From NCBI RefSeq assembly GCF_000151105.2, contig NC_014804.1:1426001-1490000 (forward strand): DNA of 64,000 nt, in the 5' to 3' direction. The translations under genes and the position numbers were made by a program. Below, in pieces: positions 51,875 to 60,969 of this stretch. Below the pieces are notes generated by a model, which saw only the letters and a program-made list of their open reading frames with translations, searched no databases and was not told the origin of the DNA. The DNA is from Thermococcus barophilus MP (GTDB taxonomy: Archaea; Methanobacteriota_B; Thermococci; Thermococcales; Thermococcaceae). Numbering within the stretch: position 1 is the first letter of the stretch; every line of letters begins with the position of its first letter.

Positions 51875-54667
51875 TCACTTCCTCCTTCTCAGGAGCAGTG
51901 GAATCAATGCCAGTCCTACAAGTGCTGCTGGACCACAGACACCTGTCTTGGTCTCGGTTGGTGATGGTGATGGACTTGGGCTTGGTGATGGGCTTGGTGA
52001 TGGAGATGGGGTCGGTGATGGTGACGGACTTGGAGATGGGCTTGGGCTCGGGCTTGGTGATGTAACCTGCTTCTTGATTACAATCAGAGTCTTCTTGTCA
52101 GTGAATGATGTAACACCTTCCATCAGTCCGCCTTTGACATAGATGTCGTATCTTCCAGCCTCCCACTTTGCAGTCTCTGAACCTGGAACAGTTATCTCGA
52201 AGACTCCTGCCTTAGTGAGTTTAGCCTCGCCTGTGTAGACTGGATTACCGTTCTCGTCTCTTATCTCAATGTAGACGAATCCCTTGTCAGCCGGCTGGGT
52301 TCCCTCTGTTGGGTACTCAACGACCATGTTTGCCCTGACTTCAATCTTCAGGTCATCGCCTGTGAAGACCCTTGTTGGAACATTGACGCCAGCAAGCTCA
52401 AGCTTTGCAAGGATGAGCTTCTGCTTCCAGTAGTCAACGCTGAACGGATAGGTTGGGTCTCTGAATGCTTTGAGTTCAACGAATATCTTGTCTGGGTCGT
52501 ACTTCTCAATGTAGAATGGACCGTTGCTGACTACAGCGTTGCCGTGCTCGTCAATCCACTTGATGAGTGCGTCGTAACCTGGTGTTGGGTCTTTAACATC
52601 GTTGGCAATTGAAGGTGGAACTGCCTTCTTTGCTTTAAGCGCCTCAAGAACCTTCCTCAAGTCTGCAACGTGATCTTTGATGAGCAAGTCAAGCTGTGCA
52701 ACACCCTCTGCCTCCTCACTGAAGGAGTACTTCTGTGATGCTCCATATTCTTGTCCCTTTGCAACGAGTTCGCTCATTGCGTAGAGGAGCTGCCATGGGA
52801 GCGTTGGCCAGACAGCGTTGTTTGCAGCGATGACATCATCAGCAATTGGGTGGATGTAGTCTGTATAGACTGCAATTGTGTCCTCATCGACGAACTCGTA
52901 ACCCTTTATCTGCTTGGCGATATCAACGAATGCGTTAGCGATCTTCTCATCGTAGTATGGATCGTTGTCGCCATTCTTGTAAGCCCATTCATAGTTGAAT
53001 GCTATTGCGTACTTGAAGTCTGCCATTGTCATTGGCTGTCCATCGTGCCAGTTGCCAAGCTTACAGTCGTAGGTAACCTTGGCTTTAGCCTCCTGACCAG
53101 CGTATGGTGAAACCCACTTCTTCACAGTTGCGTTCCAGATGACTGCGGTCTTAGGCACCTTAATTGGCCCTCTCTCAACCTTGAAATCACATCTGACTGG
53201 GATGTATGTTCCGGTTGAGAGATCTGTGTAAACTGGGTAGTCTCTAACAACCCTCCAGATTGCACTTGCATAAACGTCGTCGATACCACCGACTGGGTTG
53301 AATGCGCTCATGAAGAGTGCACCGGTTGCTGAGTACTCGGCAACGTTGACAACCTTGTCAGGTGTTTCAGCAGTTATCAGGCTCCATCTTGTCCAGAGAC
53401 CGCTTGAGACATCTCTTGCAATCGCTTTAACTCTGTTCTTGTTGACTGGGAAGTATTCCCAGGTTTCTGCAGTGAACATTCTAATGCTGTCCATTATACC
53501 AAGTCCCATTGATATCTTCTGGAGATCCCAGTACTGGTCAGCATTTCCTTCTTCAAGCTTGTACTCCTTACCATTGACTTTAACGCTTGTTAACACGAGA
53601 AGCTTTGTGACGTCGTCAATTGTCCAGTCGTAAAGCTCCTTAAGCTTGTCTCCAACATAGTACTTGAGACCAAGTGCCTCAACGGCCTTGTCTGGGCCTC
53701 CTATGTAGTCAATGAAGTCCTTAACTGTAAGGGTTGGCTTGTACTCCCATCCAACTGGAGCTGGAAGCCATCCATACCAGTCAGCATACCAGAAGGCTGT
53801 GTAGTCATCTGGCCACTTGACGTTAACTGTTGAAACCCAACCAGCAGTGTAGAGGTTCCATTCGTAGTTCTTTGGATCGCTCAGGTAAACTGTTGATGAT
53901 GCCTTTCTCCTATCCCAGAGAAGCCTCTGAACCTTGAAGTGGAAGAACTTCTCAATTAAGTCAGCAACATAAAGACCCTCGTCTTTTCTTCTATCTTCAA
54001 TTCTTATGATGAACTTAACCGTAACGGGCTCACCATCAAAGTACCACCACTGTCTTCCGTTCTCATCGGTCTTGAGCTCGAGTTTGTGTCCCTGCTTTGC
54101 CAATTCATCAGCAGCTTTCTTCATAGCTTCTTCAACCATCTTCTGTGCCTTGGCAACGTCAGCTGTAGCTGAAATTCCAAGAGCCTTATAAACTGGCTCA
54201 AAGTATGGGTTAGCACCTGTGCTTGGTCTGATACCACCAATCATTGGAGCTCCGCTACCTTGGAGGATGTTCTGAACAATGTACTGCCTGCTGACGAGCC
54301 AGTTCATTGCAAATCTGACTTCCCTAATTGCAAATGGGTTGAAATACTTCTTCTCACCGACTGTAATCAAGTATGGGCTGTCATCGTCATGGACGGGGTT
54401 CATGGTAATTTCCCAGTAACCGCTTGCTGTTTTGATGAGCTTTAAGTTGTTTAAAACATCTGCTGGTAAGTCCTTGAACTTAGCTCCGCTGACTGACCAG
54501 AGGAATATATCCAAGTCTCCTTTTGCAACATCTGTTATACCAGTTTCCTCATTAGTCCTGATTGAGATATACACAGTGTCAGGGGCTGGCCCCTGCTCTG
54601 CTGCAGCTAATGGTCCTAAAAGCATAACAAAAACAAACAACAAGGCCAAAATTCCAGACCTCTTCAT
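51875..54667 (-). CDS. Family 5 extracellular solute-binding protein with CGP-CTERM
   Basis: 930 residues. A signal peptide (MKRSGILALLFVFVMLLGPL AA) starts the mature protein at EQGPAPDTVYISIRTNEE. The body is an SBP_bac_5 (DppA/OppA) fold with an LKLIKTASGYWEITMNPVHD entry and KLGNWHDGQPMTMADFKYAI late in the domain. About residues 800-870 look like an Ig-type module. A proline-serine repeat (SP)n of about 40 residues (51960-52075) then leads to a CGP-CTERM tail (CGPAALVGLALIPLLLRRRK) for surface anchoring. It is larger than the usual 550-600 residues. It feeds the permease-ATPase operon downstream; the ligand (peptide or oligosaccharide) is unknown. Confidence 0.93.
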   Translation of the reverse strand: MKRSGILALLFVFVMLLGPLAAAEQGPAPDTVYISIRTNEETGITDVAKGDLDIFLWSVSGAKFKDLPADVLNNLKLIKTASGYWEITMNPVHDDDSPYLITVGEKKYFNPFAIREVRFAMNWLVSRQYIVQNILQGSGAPMIGGIRPSTGANPYFEPVYKALGISATADVAKAQKMVEEAMKKAADELAKQGHKLELKTDENGRQWWYFDGEPVTVKFIIRIEDRRKDEGLYVADLIEKFFHFKVQRLLWDRRKASSTVYLSDPKNYEWNLYTAGWVSTVNVKWPDDYTAFWYADWYGWLPAPVGWEYKPTLTVKDFIDYIGGPDKAVEALGLKYYVGDKLKELYDWTIDDVTKLLVLTSVKVNGKEYKLEEGNADQYWDLQKISMGLGIMDSIRMFTAETWEYFPVNKNRVKAIARDVSSGLWTRWSLITAETPDKVVNVAEYSATGALFMSAFNPVGGIDDVYASAIWRVVRDYPVYTDLSTGTYIPVRCDFKVERGPIKVPKTAVIWNATVKKWVSPYAGQEAKAKVTYDCKLGNWHDGQPMTMADFKYAIAFNYEWAYKNGDNDPYYDEKIANAFVDIAKQIKGYEFVDEDTIAVYTDYIHPIADDVIAANNAVWPTLPWQLLYAMSELVAKGQEYGASQKYSFSEEAEGVAQLDLLIKDHVADLRKVLEALKAKKAVPPSIANDVKDPTPGYDALIKWIDEHGNAVVSNGPFYIEKYDPDKIFVELKAFRDPTYPFSVDYWKQKLILAKLELAGVNVPTRVFTGDDLKIEVRANMVVEYPTEGTQPADKGFVYIEIRDENGNPVYTGEAKLTKAGVFEITVPGSETAKWEAGRYDIYVKGGLMEGVTSFTDKKTLIVIKKQVTSPSPSPSPSPSPSPSPTPSPSPSPSPSPSPSPSPTETKTGVCGPAALVGLALIPLLLRRRK
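51955..52065 (-). repeat. Ser-Pro hexanucleotide repeat in binding-protein linker
   Basis: A minisatellite with a 6-bp period. On the plus strand it reads as variants of GGTGATGGTGATGGACTTGG and GGGCTT; on the coding strand it encodes alternating Ser-Pro with one Thr-Pro interruption. Copy number may vary between strains, since slippage keeps the frame. Confidence 0.85.
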
Positions 54668-55017
54668 GGTTTAGTCCTCCCTCATTTTCTTAAACACTAC
54701 TGCATTTCTTAGGGTATAAAGGCATAAGATTATACATACGATTCCTATTTAAGAGTTACGTTTTTGTAAAACTTTGAGAATGTTCATTGTACTCCTGCAA
54801 GCCCATACACGAAGAAGAGCACTAACATTGGAACTCAAGCTTAATGCGACAATATTATTGGACAGTTCCAGCATTAATTTAATAAGCAAGCATGTTTTAT
54901 CAGATCATCCAGATAAAATTTTGTAGAAAGCCGAGAAAATCGTCTGAAACCTTATTTCATGACATTAATATCGAAAATCTTAAAAACATTGGACATTTGA
55001 CGTTTAAACGGGCACTT
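54668..55017. promoter_or_regulatory. Divergent control region between binding protein and pyrC
   Basis: 350 nt. For the binding-protein gene (minus) there are GGGAGGACT as ribosome site and a TATA-like CCTTTATACCC near 54709-54720. Further out lie TTGTAAAACTTT (54764-54775) followed by ATGTTCATTG (about 54780-54789), both shared with the permease-operon promoter. For pyrC (plus) TATA-like CTTAAAAAC lies near 54979-54988, close to a possibly leaderless start. The rest holds an open frame back to 54892 that looks non-coding. Confidence 0.5.
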
Positions 55018-56241
55018 ATGCATGAGCTTGTTCTAAAGGGCAAGTTTTTTGTTGAAAAGCATGTCATAAATGGATACATTGGAGTTGATAATGGTAAAAT
55101 TACAAAGTTCTCAAAAAAGCCCCTCAAGGGGGAAAAAATCATCGAAACAAAAGCTCACGAGGTCATAATGCCTGGAATGATTGACGTTCATGTTCATTTA
55201 AGGGATTTCAATCAAAATCATAAAGAGACAATAAAAAGCGGCACTATGGCTGCTCTTCATGGAGGAATAACAACGGTATTTGATATGCCAAATACAGATC
55301 CACCAGTTATGAGTAAGGAAATTTTTGAAAAGAGGGCAGAGCTCTTCAAGAGAAAATCGTATACAGATTACGCATTGAGTTTTTTAATTGCAGGAAACTG
55401 CAGTGAGGTTAAAAGTGGGAAAGCAGATTTTTATAAAATCTTCATGGGAGCCTCCACAGGAGGAATTTACTCGAAAAATTTTGAAGAAGATTATAAGTGT
55501 GCTAACAAAAGGGTTAGTGTCCACGCTGAGGATTATGAGCTAATTCAAAAATTCCCAGAGAGGCCTAACATTGTGGAGGTCAAAGCTATTGAGAAAGCTC
55601 TGAATATTAGCAAAAAACTAAAGAAACCTCTCCACATTTGCCACGTCTCTACAAAAGAGGGGTTAAAGAGAATTTTAGAGGAAAGTCTTCCATGGATAAG
55701 CTTTGAAGTTACTCCTCATCACTTATTCCTGAATAAAAAGGACTTTAAGAAAAATCCACTTTTAAAAGTGTACCCTCCACTAAGAAGCAAAGAAGATGTC
55801 ATATATCTTTGGCAGAACTTTGAAAAAATTCCAATCGTTGCAAGCGACCACGCACCCCACACTTTGGATGAAAAAGAAGAAGGTGCAGCAGGTTTACCTG
55901 GGTTAGAGACAGAATTAGCACTTCTCCTGACGGCATACAACAAGGGCATGGTTTCCTTTTGGGGTATAATTGAAAAAACATCCCTAAACCCTGCCAAGAT
56001 TTTTAGAATAAAGAACAAAGGTTTTGAAGTCGGGAAAGACGCTGATTTAATAGTTGTGAACTTAAAAGAAGAGTGGAAAGTTCAGCCTGAAGAATTTTAC
56101 ACAAAAGCGGAATGGAGCCCATTTGAAGGATGGAAGCTGAAAGGGAAGGTTAAGATAACTCTGCTTAGAGGAAAGGTTGTTATGGAAGACGATGAAATCG
56201 TAGGAAAGCCAAGGGGGGAGAGAATTGTTATTGAGAGTTGA
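55018..56241 (+). CDS. pyrC: Dihydroorotase
   Basis: 407 residues from ATG 55018; the frame is open to 54892 but that part runs through promoter-like DNA. The zinc motif HVHLRDFNQNHKETI follows GMIDV; other metal and substrate motifs are FDMPNTDPPV, ICHVST and SDHAPHTLDEKEEGAAGLPG. It closes carbamoyl aspartate to dihydroorotate in pyrimidine synthesis. The class I length and motifs fit archaeal PyrC. It overlaps pyrK by 17 nt. Confidence 0.93.
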   Translation: MHELVLKGKFFVEKHVINGYIGVDNGKITKFSKKPLKGEKIIETKAHEVIMPGMIDVHVHLRDFNQNHKETIKSGTMAALHGGITTVFDMPNTDPPVMSKEIFEKRAELFKRKSYTDYALSFLIAGNCSEVKSGKADFYKIFMGASTGGIYSKNFEEDYKCANKRVSVHAEDYELIQKFPERPNIVEVKAIEKALNISKKLKKPLHICHVSTKEGLKRILEESLPWISFEVTPHHLFLNKKDFKKNPLLKVYPPLRSKEDVIYLWQNFEKIPIVASDHAPHTLDEKEEGAAGLPGLETELALLLTAYNKGMVSFWGIIEKTSLNPAKIFRIKNKGFEVGKDADLIVVNLKEEWKVQPEEFYTKAEWSPFEGWKLKGKVKITLLRGKVVMEDDEIVGKPRGERIVIES

Positions 56242-56971
56242 GCTAACTGAAGTATGGGAAGAAGCCAAGAACATTAAAGCCTTCCGCTTTAACAGAAAGC
56301 TCAACTTTGTGCCGGGTCAATTCATAATGGTGTGGCTTCCGGGCTTTGGGGAAAAGCCGTTCAGCTTAGCTGATAAAGACCTAATTCTCGTGAAGAGAGT
56401 CGGAGCATTTACATCAAAAATGTTTGAACTGAAAGAAGGGAATTACATTTGGATTCGTGGTCCTTATGGAAAAGGGTTTGAGCCAGAAGGTGAGAACATT
56501 GGAGTGATTGCAGGTGGAATTGGAATTCCCCCACTGTATGCCCTTGTAAAGCATTATAGAGAGCATTTTGAGAGAATCACTTTAATTTATGGATCAAAAA
56601 GCAGATATGAATTCGCACTGCTCGACATTGAGAATTATGTTGATGAAATTATTTTAACAACTGACGATGGAAGCTTAGGAGTTAAAGGCTTTCCAACGGA
56701 TGTTTTAGCAGAGAGAAAGGATGAATTTGACTATGTTTATACCTGCGGTCCCGAAGTAATGATGGCAAAAGTCCTCGAAATTATGAACTTCAAGAACGTT
56801 CAAGTTTCAGCTGAGAGGTATATGAAGTGCGGAATTGGTGTCTGTGGAAGCTGTGCTCTTGGGGAATACCTCGTGTGCAAAGATGGGCCTGTGTTTTATG
56901 GGGAACAGCTCAAGAACACAGAGCTTGGAAAATTCAGGAGACTGCCAGATGGAAGGATTGCCAGACTTTAA
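56225..56971 (+). CDS. pyrK: Dihydroorotate dehydrogenase electron-transfer subunit
   Basis: 248 residues, starting at TTG 56225, which is inside the end of pyrC and follows GGGGGGAG. The FAD domain has FVPGQFIMVWLPGFGEKPFSL, the NAD-binding domain GVIAGGIGIPPLYALVKHY and the C-terminal [2Fe-2S] motif CGIGVCGSCALGEYLVC. PyrK passes electrons from dihydroorotate, via PyrD, to NAD+. The catalytic PyrD gene is not seen in this window. Translationally coupled to pyrC. Confidence 0.92.
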   Translation: MLLRVELTEVWEEAKNIKAFRFNRKLNFVPGQFIMVWLPGFGEKPFSLADKDLILVKRVGAFTSKMFELKEGNYIWIRGPYGKGFEPEGENIGVIAGGIGIPPLYALVKHYREHFERITLIYGSKSRYEFALLDIENYVDEIILTTDDGSLGVKGFPTDVLAERKDEFDYVYTCGPEVMMAKVLEIMNFKNVQVSAERYMKCGIGVCGSCALGEYLVCKDGPVFYGEQLKNTELGKFRRLPDGRIARL

Positions 56972-57030
56972 CTATTTTTGTCCAATTAAATTTTTAACAC
57001 CATCACGAACTCTCTTTTAAGGTGAGAAAA

Positions 57031-58173
57031 GTGAAGTACACTTGGGAAGAATTTGCGAGAAAAATGGGGATTGAAGTCGAGAGACTGGAAAATAAAGAAG
57101 CCAGAGAGCTAAAGAAGTTTGTTGATGAGCTAATAGTTCCAACTCACTGTCAGTTCTGCCAAGGATTGGATTTAAGCATCGATAATCCCGTCCATCATCC
57201 TTCCTACGAGCTGACGCCAGCATGCAATCATGACTGCATCTTCTGCTATTCAAATGTGGCAGTAAAATTGGGAAAAGCCCCAAAGCCCGGCTATTATGGC
57301 TGGGAGAATCCAAAGGCAATAACAATTTCCCAGTATGGAGAACCTTTGCTTTCACCAAGAATTGTTGAAGTTAATAAGATGCTCCGTGAAAAGTTTCCAG
57401 ATGCCAGATTGGACTTGCAAACTAATGGGAGTCTTCTAACAGAGGAACTCTGGCAAAAGCTTGATTTCGATTTAGTTATGATAAGTTTGGATGCCGCAAG
57501 CAGAGAAAAGCACAGAATGATTACAAATGCTGACACATTTGATAAAGTTGTAAATGCCCTCAAAATAGTTGGTTCTGATAAATCGGTTCGTTCAATTGTG
57601 AGGACAATCTTTATGCCGGGGATAAATGATGAGGATATTCCAAAGATCGCAGAGCTTGCTGCGTCACTCGGAATTGACGAAATGATGCTCCAGCCTTTGA
57701 CAATTCATAAACTCAACGAAAAGAGGCTCAGAAAAGCAGGCTTGGACTTTGAAAGGGCGGAAAGTGTTAGGGAATTGCTTAGAATTGCAATGAAAGCCAA
57801 AAAATACATAGATGTCAGAATAAGAGGATGTCTGCTGGTTCAGCTCAAGAAAATGGATGCCTTAACACTCTACAACGTCTACAAGGTATCAAGGGATGTT
57901 GCCCCTTTGGTTAAAAGAGAGAGAAAGGAGTTGGGCGAAGTTGAGGAAACCTGTGATGGTGGGGTTAGAATCAACATAGGAGAGAATGTGAACATAGAAA
58001 AAATAGAGATGTCTCTAAAAAAACGTAGGATAAAATACCTCAAAACAAAAAATTTGATTAAATTCACAAAAGAGGATGTTGAAATAACCGTGTTTAAGAA
58101 TGGAAAAATTTTGATAAGAGGGACTAATGATAAAGAAGAGATAAAGAGAATTATAAGTGAGTTTGGTCTCTAA
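57031..58173 (+). CDS. Radical SAM protein with unusual C-terminal domain
   Basis: 380 residues from GTG 57031, with AGGTGAGAAAA upstream. The radical SAM cluster motif CNHDCIFCYSN (CxxxCxxC) sits near residue 65, preceded by an extra cysteine pair in THCQFCQGLD. SAM-binding and sugar-ring motifs follow (ISQYGEPLLSPR, DLQTNGSLL, MISLDAAS). The last 50 residues (FTKEDVEITVFKNGKILIRG, then TNDKEEIKRIISEF) resemble the small beta-alpha domain at the end of E1/ThiF-like proteins. The reaction is unknown. It stands alone between pyrK and a membrane protein gene. Confidence 0.85.
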   Translation: MKYTWEEFARKMGIEVERLENKEARELKKFVDELIVPTHCQFCQGLDLSIDNPVHHPSYELTPACNHDCIFCYSNVAVKLGKAPKPGYYGWENPKAITISQYGEPLLSPRIVEVNKMLREKFPDARLDLQTNGSLLTEELWQKLDFDLVMISLDAASREKHRMITNADTFDKVVNALKIVGSDKSVRSIVRTIFMPGINDEDIPKIAELAASLGIDEMMLQPLTIHKLNEKRLRKAGLDFERAESVRELLRIAMKAKKYIDVRIRGCLLVQLKKMDALTLYNVYKVSRDVAPLVKRERKELGEVEETCDGGVRINIGENVNIEKIEMSLKKRRIKYLKTKNLIKFTKEDVEITVFKNGKILIRGTNDKEEIKRIISEFGL

Positions 58174-58185
58174 GGGGGGATTGAA

Positions 58186-58839
58186 TTGGACATTTTCCAA
58201 GTACTTGCTTATGTCCTCATTATACCATTCGTTTTATTGAATGTAATGATTTCAATGATGAGATTTTTCATTTCGGCAGGAAGCAAATTGATGACAAAGA
58301 TTTTCAGAATACAAATTCCCAAAAATGAAAAGAGAGAGTACGAAATTTTGTTTACGATCACGTGGATAGTAGCTGGGATATATGCCCTGAAAAGTTTCAA
58401 GAACACAAACATACTCTTAGGAATCCTGATATTTTTGACTTTCAGAAATGGTGCAGCCATATCTAAAAAACTCATTTACGGAATTCACGATGCAAATTTG
58501 ATTAAAGAAAATGCAGAAGACAAGAAAATTTTAGGTTTAATAAATAGAGCAGTTGGGCTTGGCATACTGTCCGAAATCCTGTTCTTATTTATTTGGGCTC
58601 TCTCTTACAGAGCTATAACAATCGGAATGAACGCACTTCTTAGATTAGGGCTTAATGAGCTGGTTTTATATCTATGGATTGCAGGAGTCGTTTTTGGAGC
58701 AGTATTCGGGATGTTTATCTCCCATAACAATAAGGGAATCCTCCTTCAAAATGAAGTGATGCTTGTCCTTTTATTCGCCGGAAAGAAAGGATTTAGAACA
58801 TTCATGAGTCTAAAACAGGGAACAAAACAAAACTTTTAG
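58186..58839 (+). CDS. Membrane protein with about five helices
   Basis: 217 residues starting at TTG 58186, with GGGGGGATTGAA upstream, a rare start with strong ribosome site. Hydrophobic segments occur near residues 5-24, 55-70, 75-90, 120-145 and 155-180 (VLAYVLIIPFVLLNVMISMM; LYLWIAGVVFGAVFGMFIS). No family was recognised. The gene follows the radical SAM stop by 12 nt and may be co-transcribed with it. Confidence 0.65.
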   Translation: MDIFQVLAYVLIIPFVLLNVMISMMRFFISAGSKLMTKIFRIQIPKNEKREYEILFTITWIVAGIYALKSFKNTNILLGILIFLTFRNGAAISKKLIYGIHDANLIKENAEDKKILGLINRAVGLGILSEILFLFIWALSYRAITIGMNALLRLGLNELVLYLWIAGVVFGAVFGMFISHNNKGILLQNEVMLVLLFAGKKGFRTFMSLKQGTKQNF

Positions 58840-58884
58840 AAAATGGAGGGATAATATTTTAAACCCTCAAGATTTCCTTATATC

Positions 58885-59709
58885 ATGCTCACATGCTCAG
58901 TTTGTATAAACAATGAGAAAACATCAAAGATCAAGATTGTCAATGGAAAGCCTATTTGTAAGGAATGCATAGTGTACCTCAGCCATAAACCGGATAAGAG
59001 CAAGATTCAGGCAGAATTGGAGGAGCTTATGAAGGATGTTGATAAGGCAATTGTGGCTTTTTCTGGCGGAAAAGACAGCACAGTTGCACTTTATTTAGCC
59101 AAAGAAGTTTACAAGGTTCCAGAGCTTGAAGCAGTTATGATTGACCACGGGTTTATGGCAGGGGAAGCGATTGAAAATGCCAAAAGAATAGCGGAATACC
59201 TGAACGTGCAGTTTACAATTCTGAGATATGACTATTCAGACATCTTTCGCGAGGCTTTCTTAAAGGCTCAATCTCCATGTAGAAGATGCTCAAAGAGAAC
59301 CATGGAAAAGCTGAGGAGGTATGCACTGAAGAAGGGAGTTAAATACATAATCACTGGGCATGAGTTACCTTTCGGTCATCATCCTTATCGTTTGATGTCT
59401 GGTGGAATAATCCAAATCAGGCTTTTGAGCTTGATGAGCGAAAGCGAGAGGTTTGAAATTCTGGAAAAACTGCCTTTTGAATTCCCCAATTTAGCTGGGT
59501 ATACAACGAACTGCCTCATCTTAGGTCCAGCCTTGGAGAGGTACTATGAAAAACACAGCTTCAGCTTTGAGCATAGGAGAATAGCAGCTTTGGTTAGGTA
59601 TGGACTTTTAGACAGAAAGAAAGCTTTGGAAAAAGTGAAGAAGCCAGAGATTCCAGAAGAGATAAAGAGAACGGTCTACGAGCGTTTAAACTTGGAGGAG
59701 TTGCTTTAA
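58885..59709 (+). CDS. PP-loop ATPase of the TtuA/Ncs6 superfamily
   Basis: 274 residues. An N-terminal four-cysteine zinc ribbon (CSVCINNEKTSKIKIVNGKP then CKEC) is followed by the PP-loop AIVAFSGGKDSTVALYLAKE, a second CxxC in SPCRRCSKRT and the HELPFGHHPYRL region. This is the arrangement of tRNA-thiolating enzymes such as TtuA/Ncs6, but the C-terminal zinc finger usual in TtuA is missing; instead the end is helical (GPALERYYEKHSFSFEHRR). It may modify tRNA or another nucleotide substrate. TATA ATATTTTAAACC is centred about 26 nt before the ATG, so it is probably leaderless. It overlaps alaX, on the other strand, by 24 nt. Confidence 0.85.
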   Translation: MLTCSVCINNEKTSKIKIVNGKPICKECIVYLSHKPDKSKIQAELEELMKDVDKAIVAFSGGKDSTVALYLAKEVYKVPELEAVMIDHGFMAGEAIENAKRIAEYLNVQFTILRYDYSDIFREAFLKAQSPCRRCSKRTMEKLRRYALKKGVKYIITGHELPFGHHPYRLMSGGIIQIRLLSLMSESERFEILEKLPFEFPNLAGYTTNCLILGPALERYYEKHSFSFEHRRIAALVRYGLLDRKKALEKVKKPEIPEEIKRTVYERLNLEELL

Positions 59710-60912
59710 TTTTTCCTTAGCAATCTCAAGCACCTTCTCCGGCTCAACCTTAAATCCTCCACCTTTAGCTAAAACTTCACTGCCTCCCCCACCGCCGCCT
59801 GTCTCTTTGATGACTTCCCTCAAAAGCTCCTTCATTGAAACACCTTCAACACCTCTATTCTTTGCAAATATCACATAGTTCCTCCCAACAAATAGAGCAA
59901 TCGTGTTTGGATTCTTATCTACCAAATAGACCACAAAAGCTTGAGCATCTTTCATGTCAAGCTCTTCAACCGTGCTAACGATTTTAATTCCCTTAACTTC
60001 TTCAGATCCCCTTAAAAGTGCTTTAGCCTTCCACTCCCATAATTCAAGCCTCAAAGCTTTTTTCTCCTCTTCAAGCTTTACAATCTCGTTTTTAAGTTCC
60101 CTAACCCTCTTAATCAAAGGCCTGTTCTTGTTTGGCATCTCATCCAAGCTTTCCCAGTAATCTTCCAAGAGCTCATCTAAATATCTCAAAGCTCTATTGC
60201 CGCAGACGAACTCAATACGCCAGATATTTTTGCTCTTCTTGTAGAAGTTCACAACTTTAATAAAGCCGACTTCTCTCGTGCTTTTTACATGAGTCCCCCC
60301 ACAAGGGATTACATCAACACCCGGAATGCTGACAATCCTTATTGGGGGTTTAATCTTATCAGAAAGATCTTTTCGGAGCTGGTTTCTTAAATCCTCTGGA
60401 AGCTCATTGTAAAATTCAATTTCGACAGGCAAGTCTTTGCTAACAATTTCATTAGCCCTAATCTCAGCATTTAAAATATGCTCCCAGGTCAGCTTTCCGT
60501 TAAAATTAATCTCAATCTTGTTGTAGTTTTCAAAAATTTGAAAGCCCGTCGTGTTGCTGTCGTACAAATCTTTTAGAACTGCTGAGAGAATGTGCTGACC
60601 CGTATGCTGCTTCATGTTTTCGTATCTCCACTCCCAGTCAAGCTCAAGCTCAACTTCTTCTCCAGGCTTTGGCTCCCTGCCTTTCAAGGTTCCCTCATGC
60701 CAAATCTCATCTTTACCATAAACTTTCTCTACTCTAATTTCAAAGCCATCTCCTCTGATAATTCCTTTATCGCTTGGCTGACCGCCACCTTCGGGATAGA
60801 AAATTGTCCTGTCAAGATTAAGCCTGACTTTATTTCCCCTAATTTCAAGACTTTCAATTTTTGCCTTTGCTTCGTTGAGATAAGCATCCTCATAAAAGAG
60901 CTTAGCAGTCAT
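59686..60912 (-). CDS. alaX: Alanyl-tRNA editing protein AlaX-L
   Basis: 408 residues from ATG 60912 (GGGTGATTCC upstream). It hydrolyses Ser-tRNA(Ala) or Gly-tRNA(Ala) in trans. The zinc/editing motifs HTGQHILSA (HxxxH) and CGGTHVKS (CxxxH) are clear; the N-terminal FYPEGGGQPSDKG is the AlaRS editing-domain loop. A coiled coil (VRELKNEIVKLEEEKKALRL) joins a DHHA1-like C-terminal domain with a GGGGGG run, giving the long AlaX-L type. Convergent with the PP-loop gene, overlapping by 24 nt. Confidence 0.93.
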   Translation of the reverse strand: MTAKLFYEDAYLNEAKAKIESLEIRGNKVRLNLDRTIFYPEGGGQPSDKGIIRGDGFEIRVEKVYGKDEIWHEGTLKGREPKPGEEVELELDWEWRYENMKQHTGQHILSAVLKDLYDSNTTGFQIFENYNKIEINFNGKLTWEHILNAEIRANEIVSKDLPVEIEFYNELPEDLRNQLRKDLSDKIKPPIRIVSIPGVDVIPCGGTHVKSTREVGFIKVVNFYKKSKNIWRIEFVCGNRALRYLDELLEDYWESLDEMPNKNRPLIKRVRELKNEIVKLEEEKKALRLELWEWKAKALLRGSEEVKGIKIVSTVEELDMKDAQAFVVYLVDKNPNTIALFVGRNYVIFAKNRGVEGVSMKELLREVIKETGGGGGGSEVLAKGGGFKVEPEKVLEIAKEKLKQLLQV

Positions 60913-60969
60913 GGAATCACCCAACAGAGAATAAAAAGGACAATATAAAAATGTTATTAGATGAAAAGC

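Noticed and set aside
54892-55017. N-terminal extension of dihydroorotase
   Set aside because: The 42 extra codons run through a TATA-like element, have no ribosome site and do not resemble PyrC; the ATG at 55018 fits the family start.
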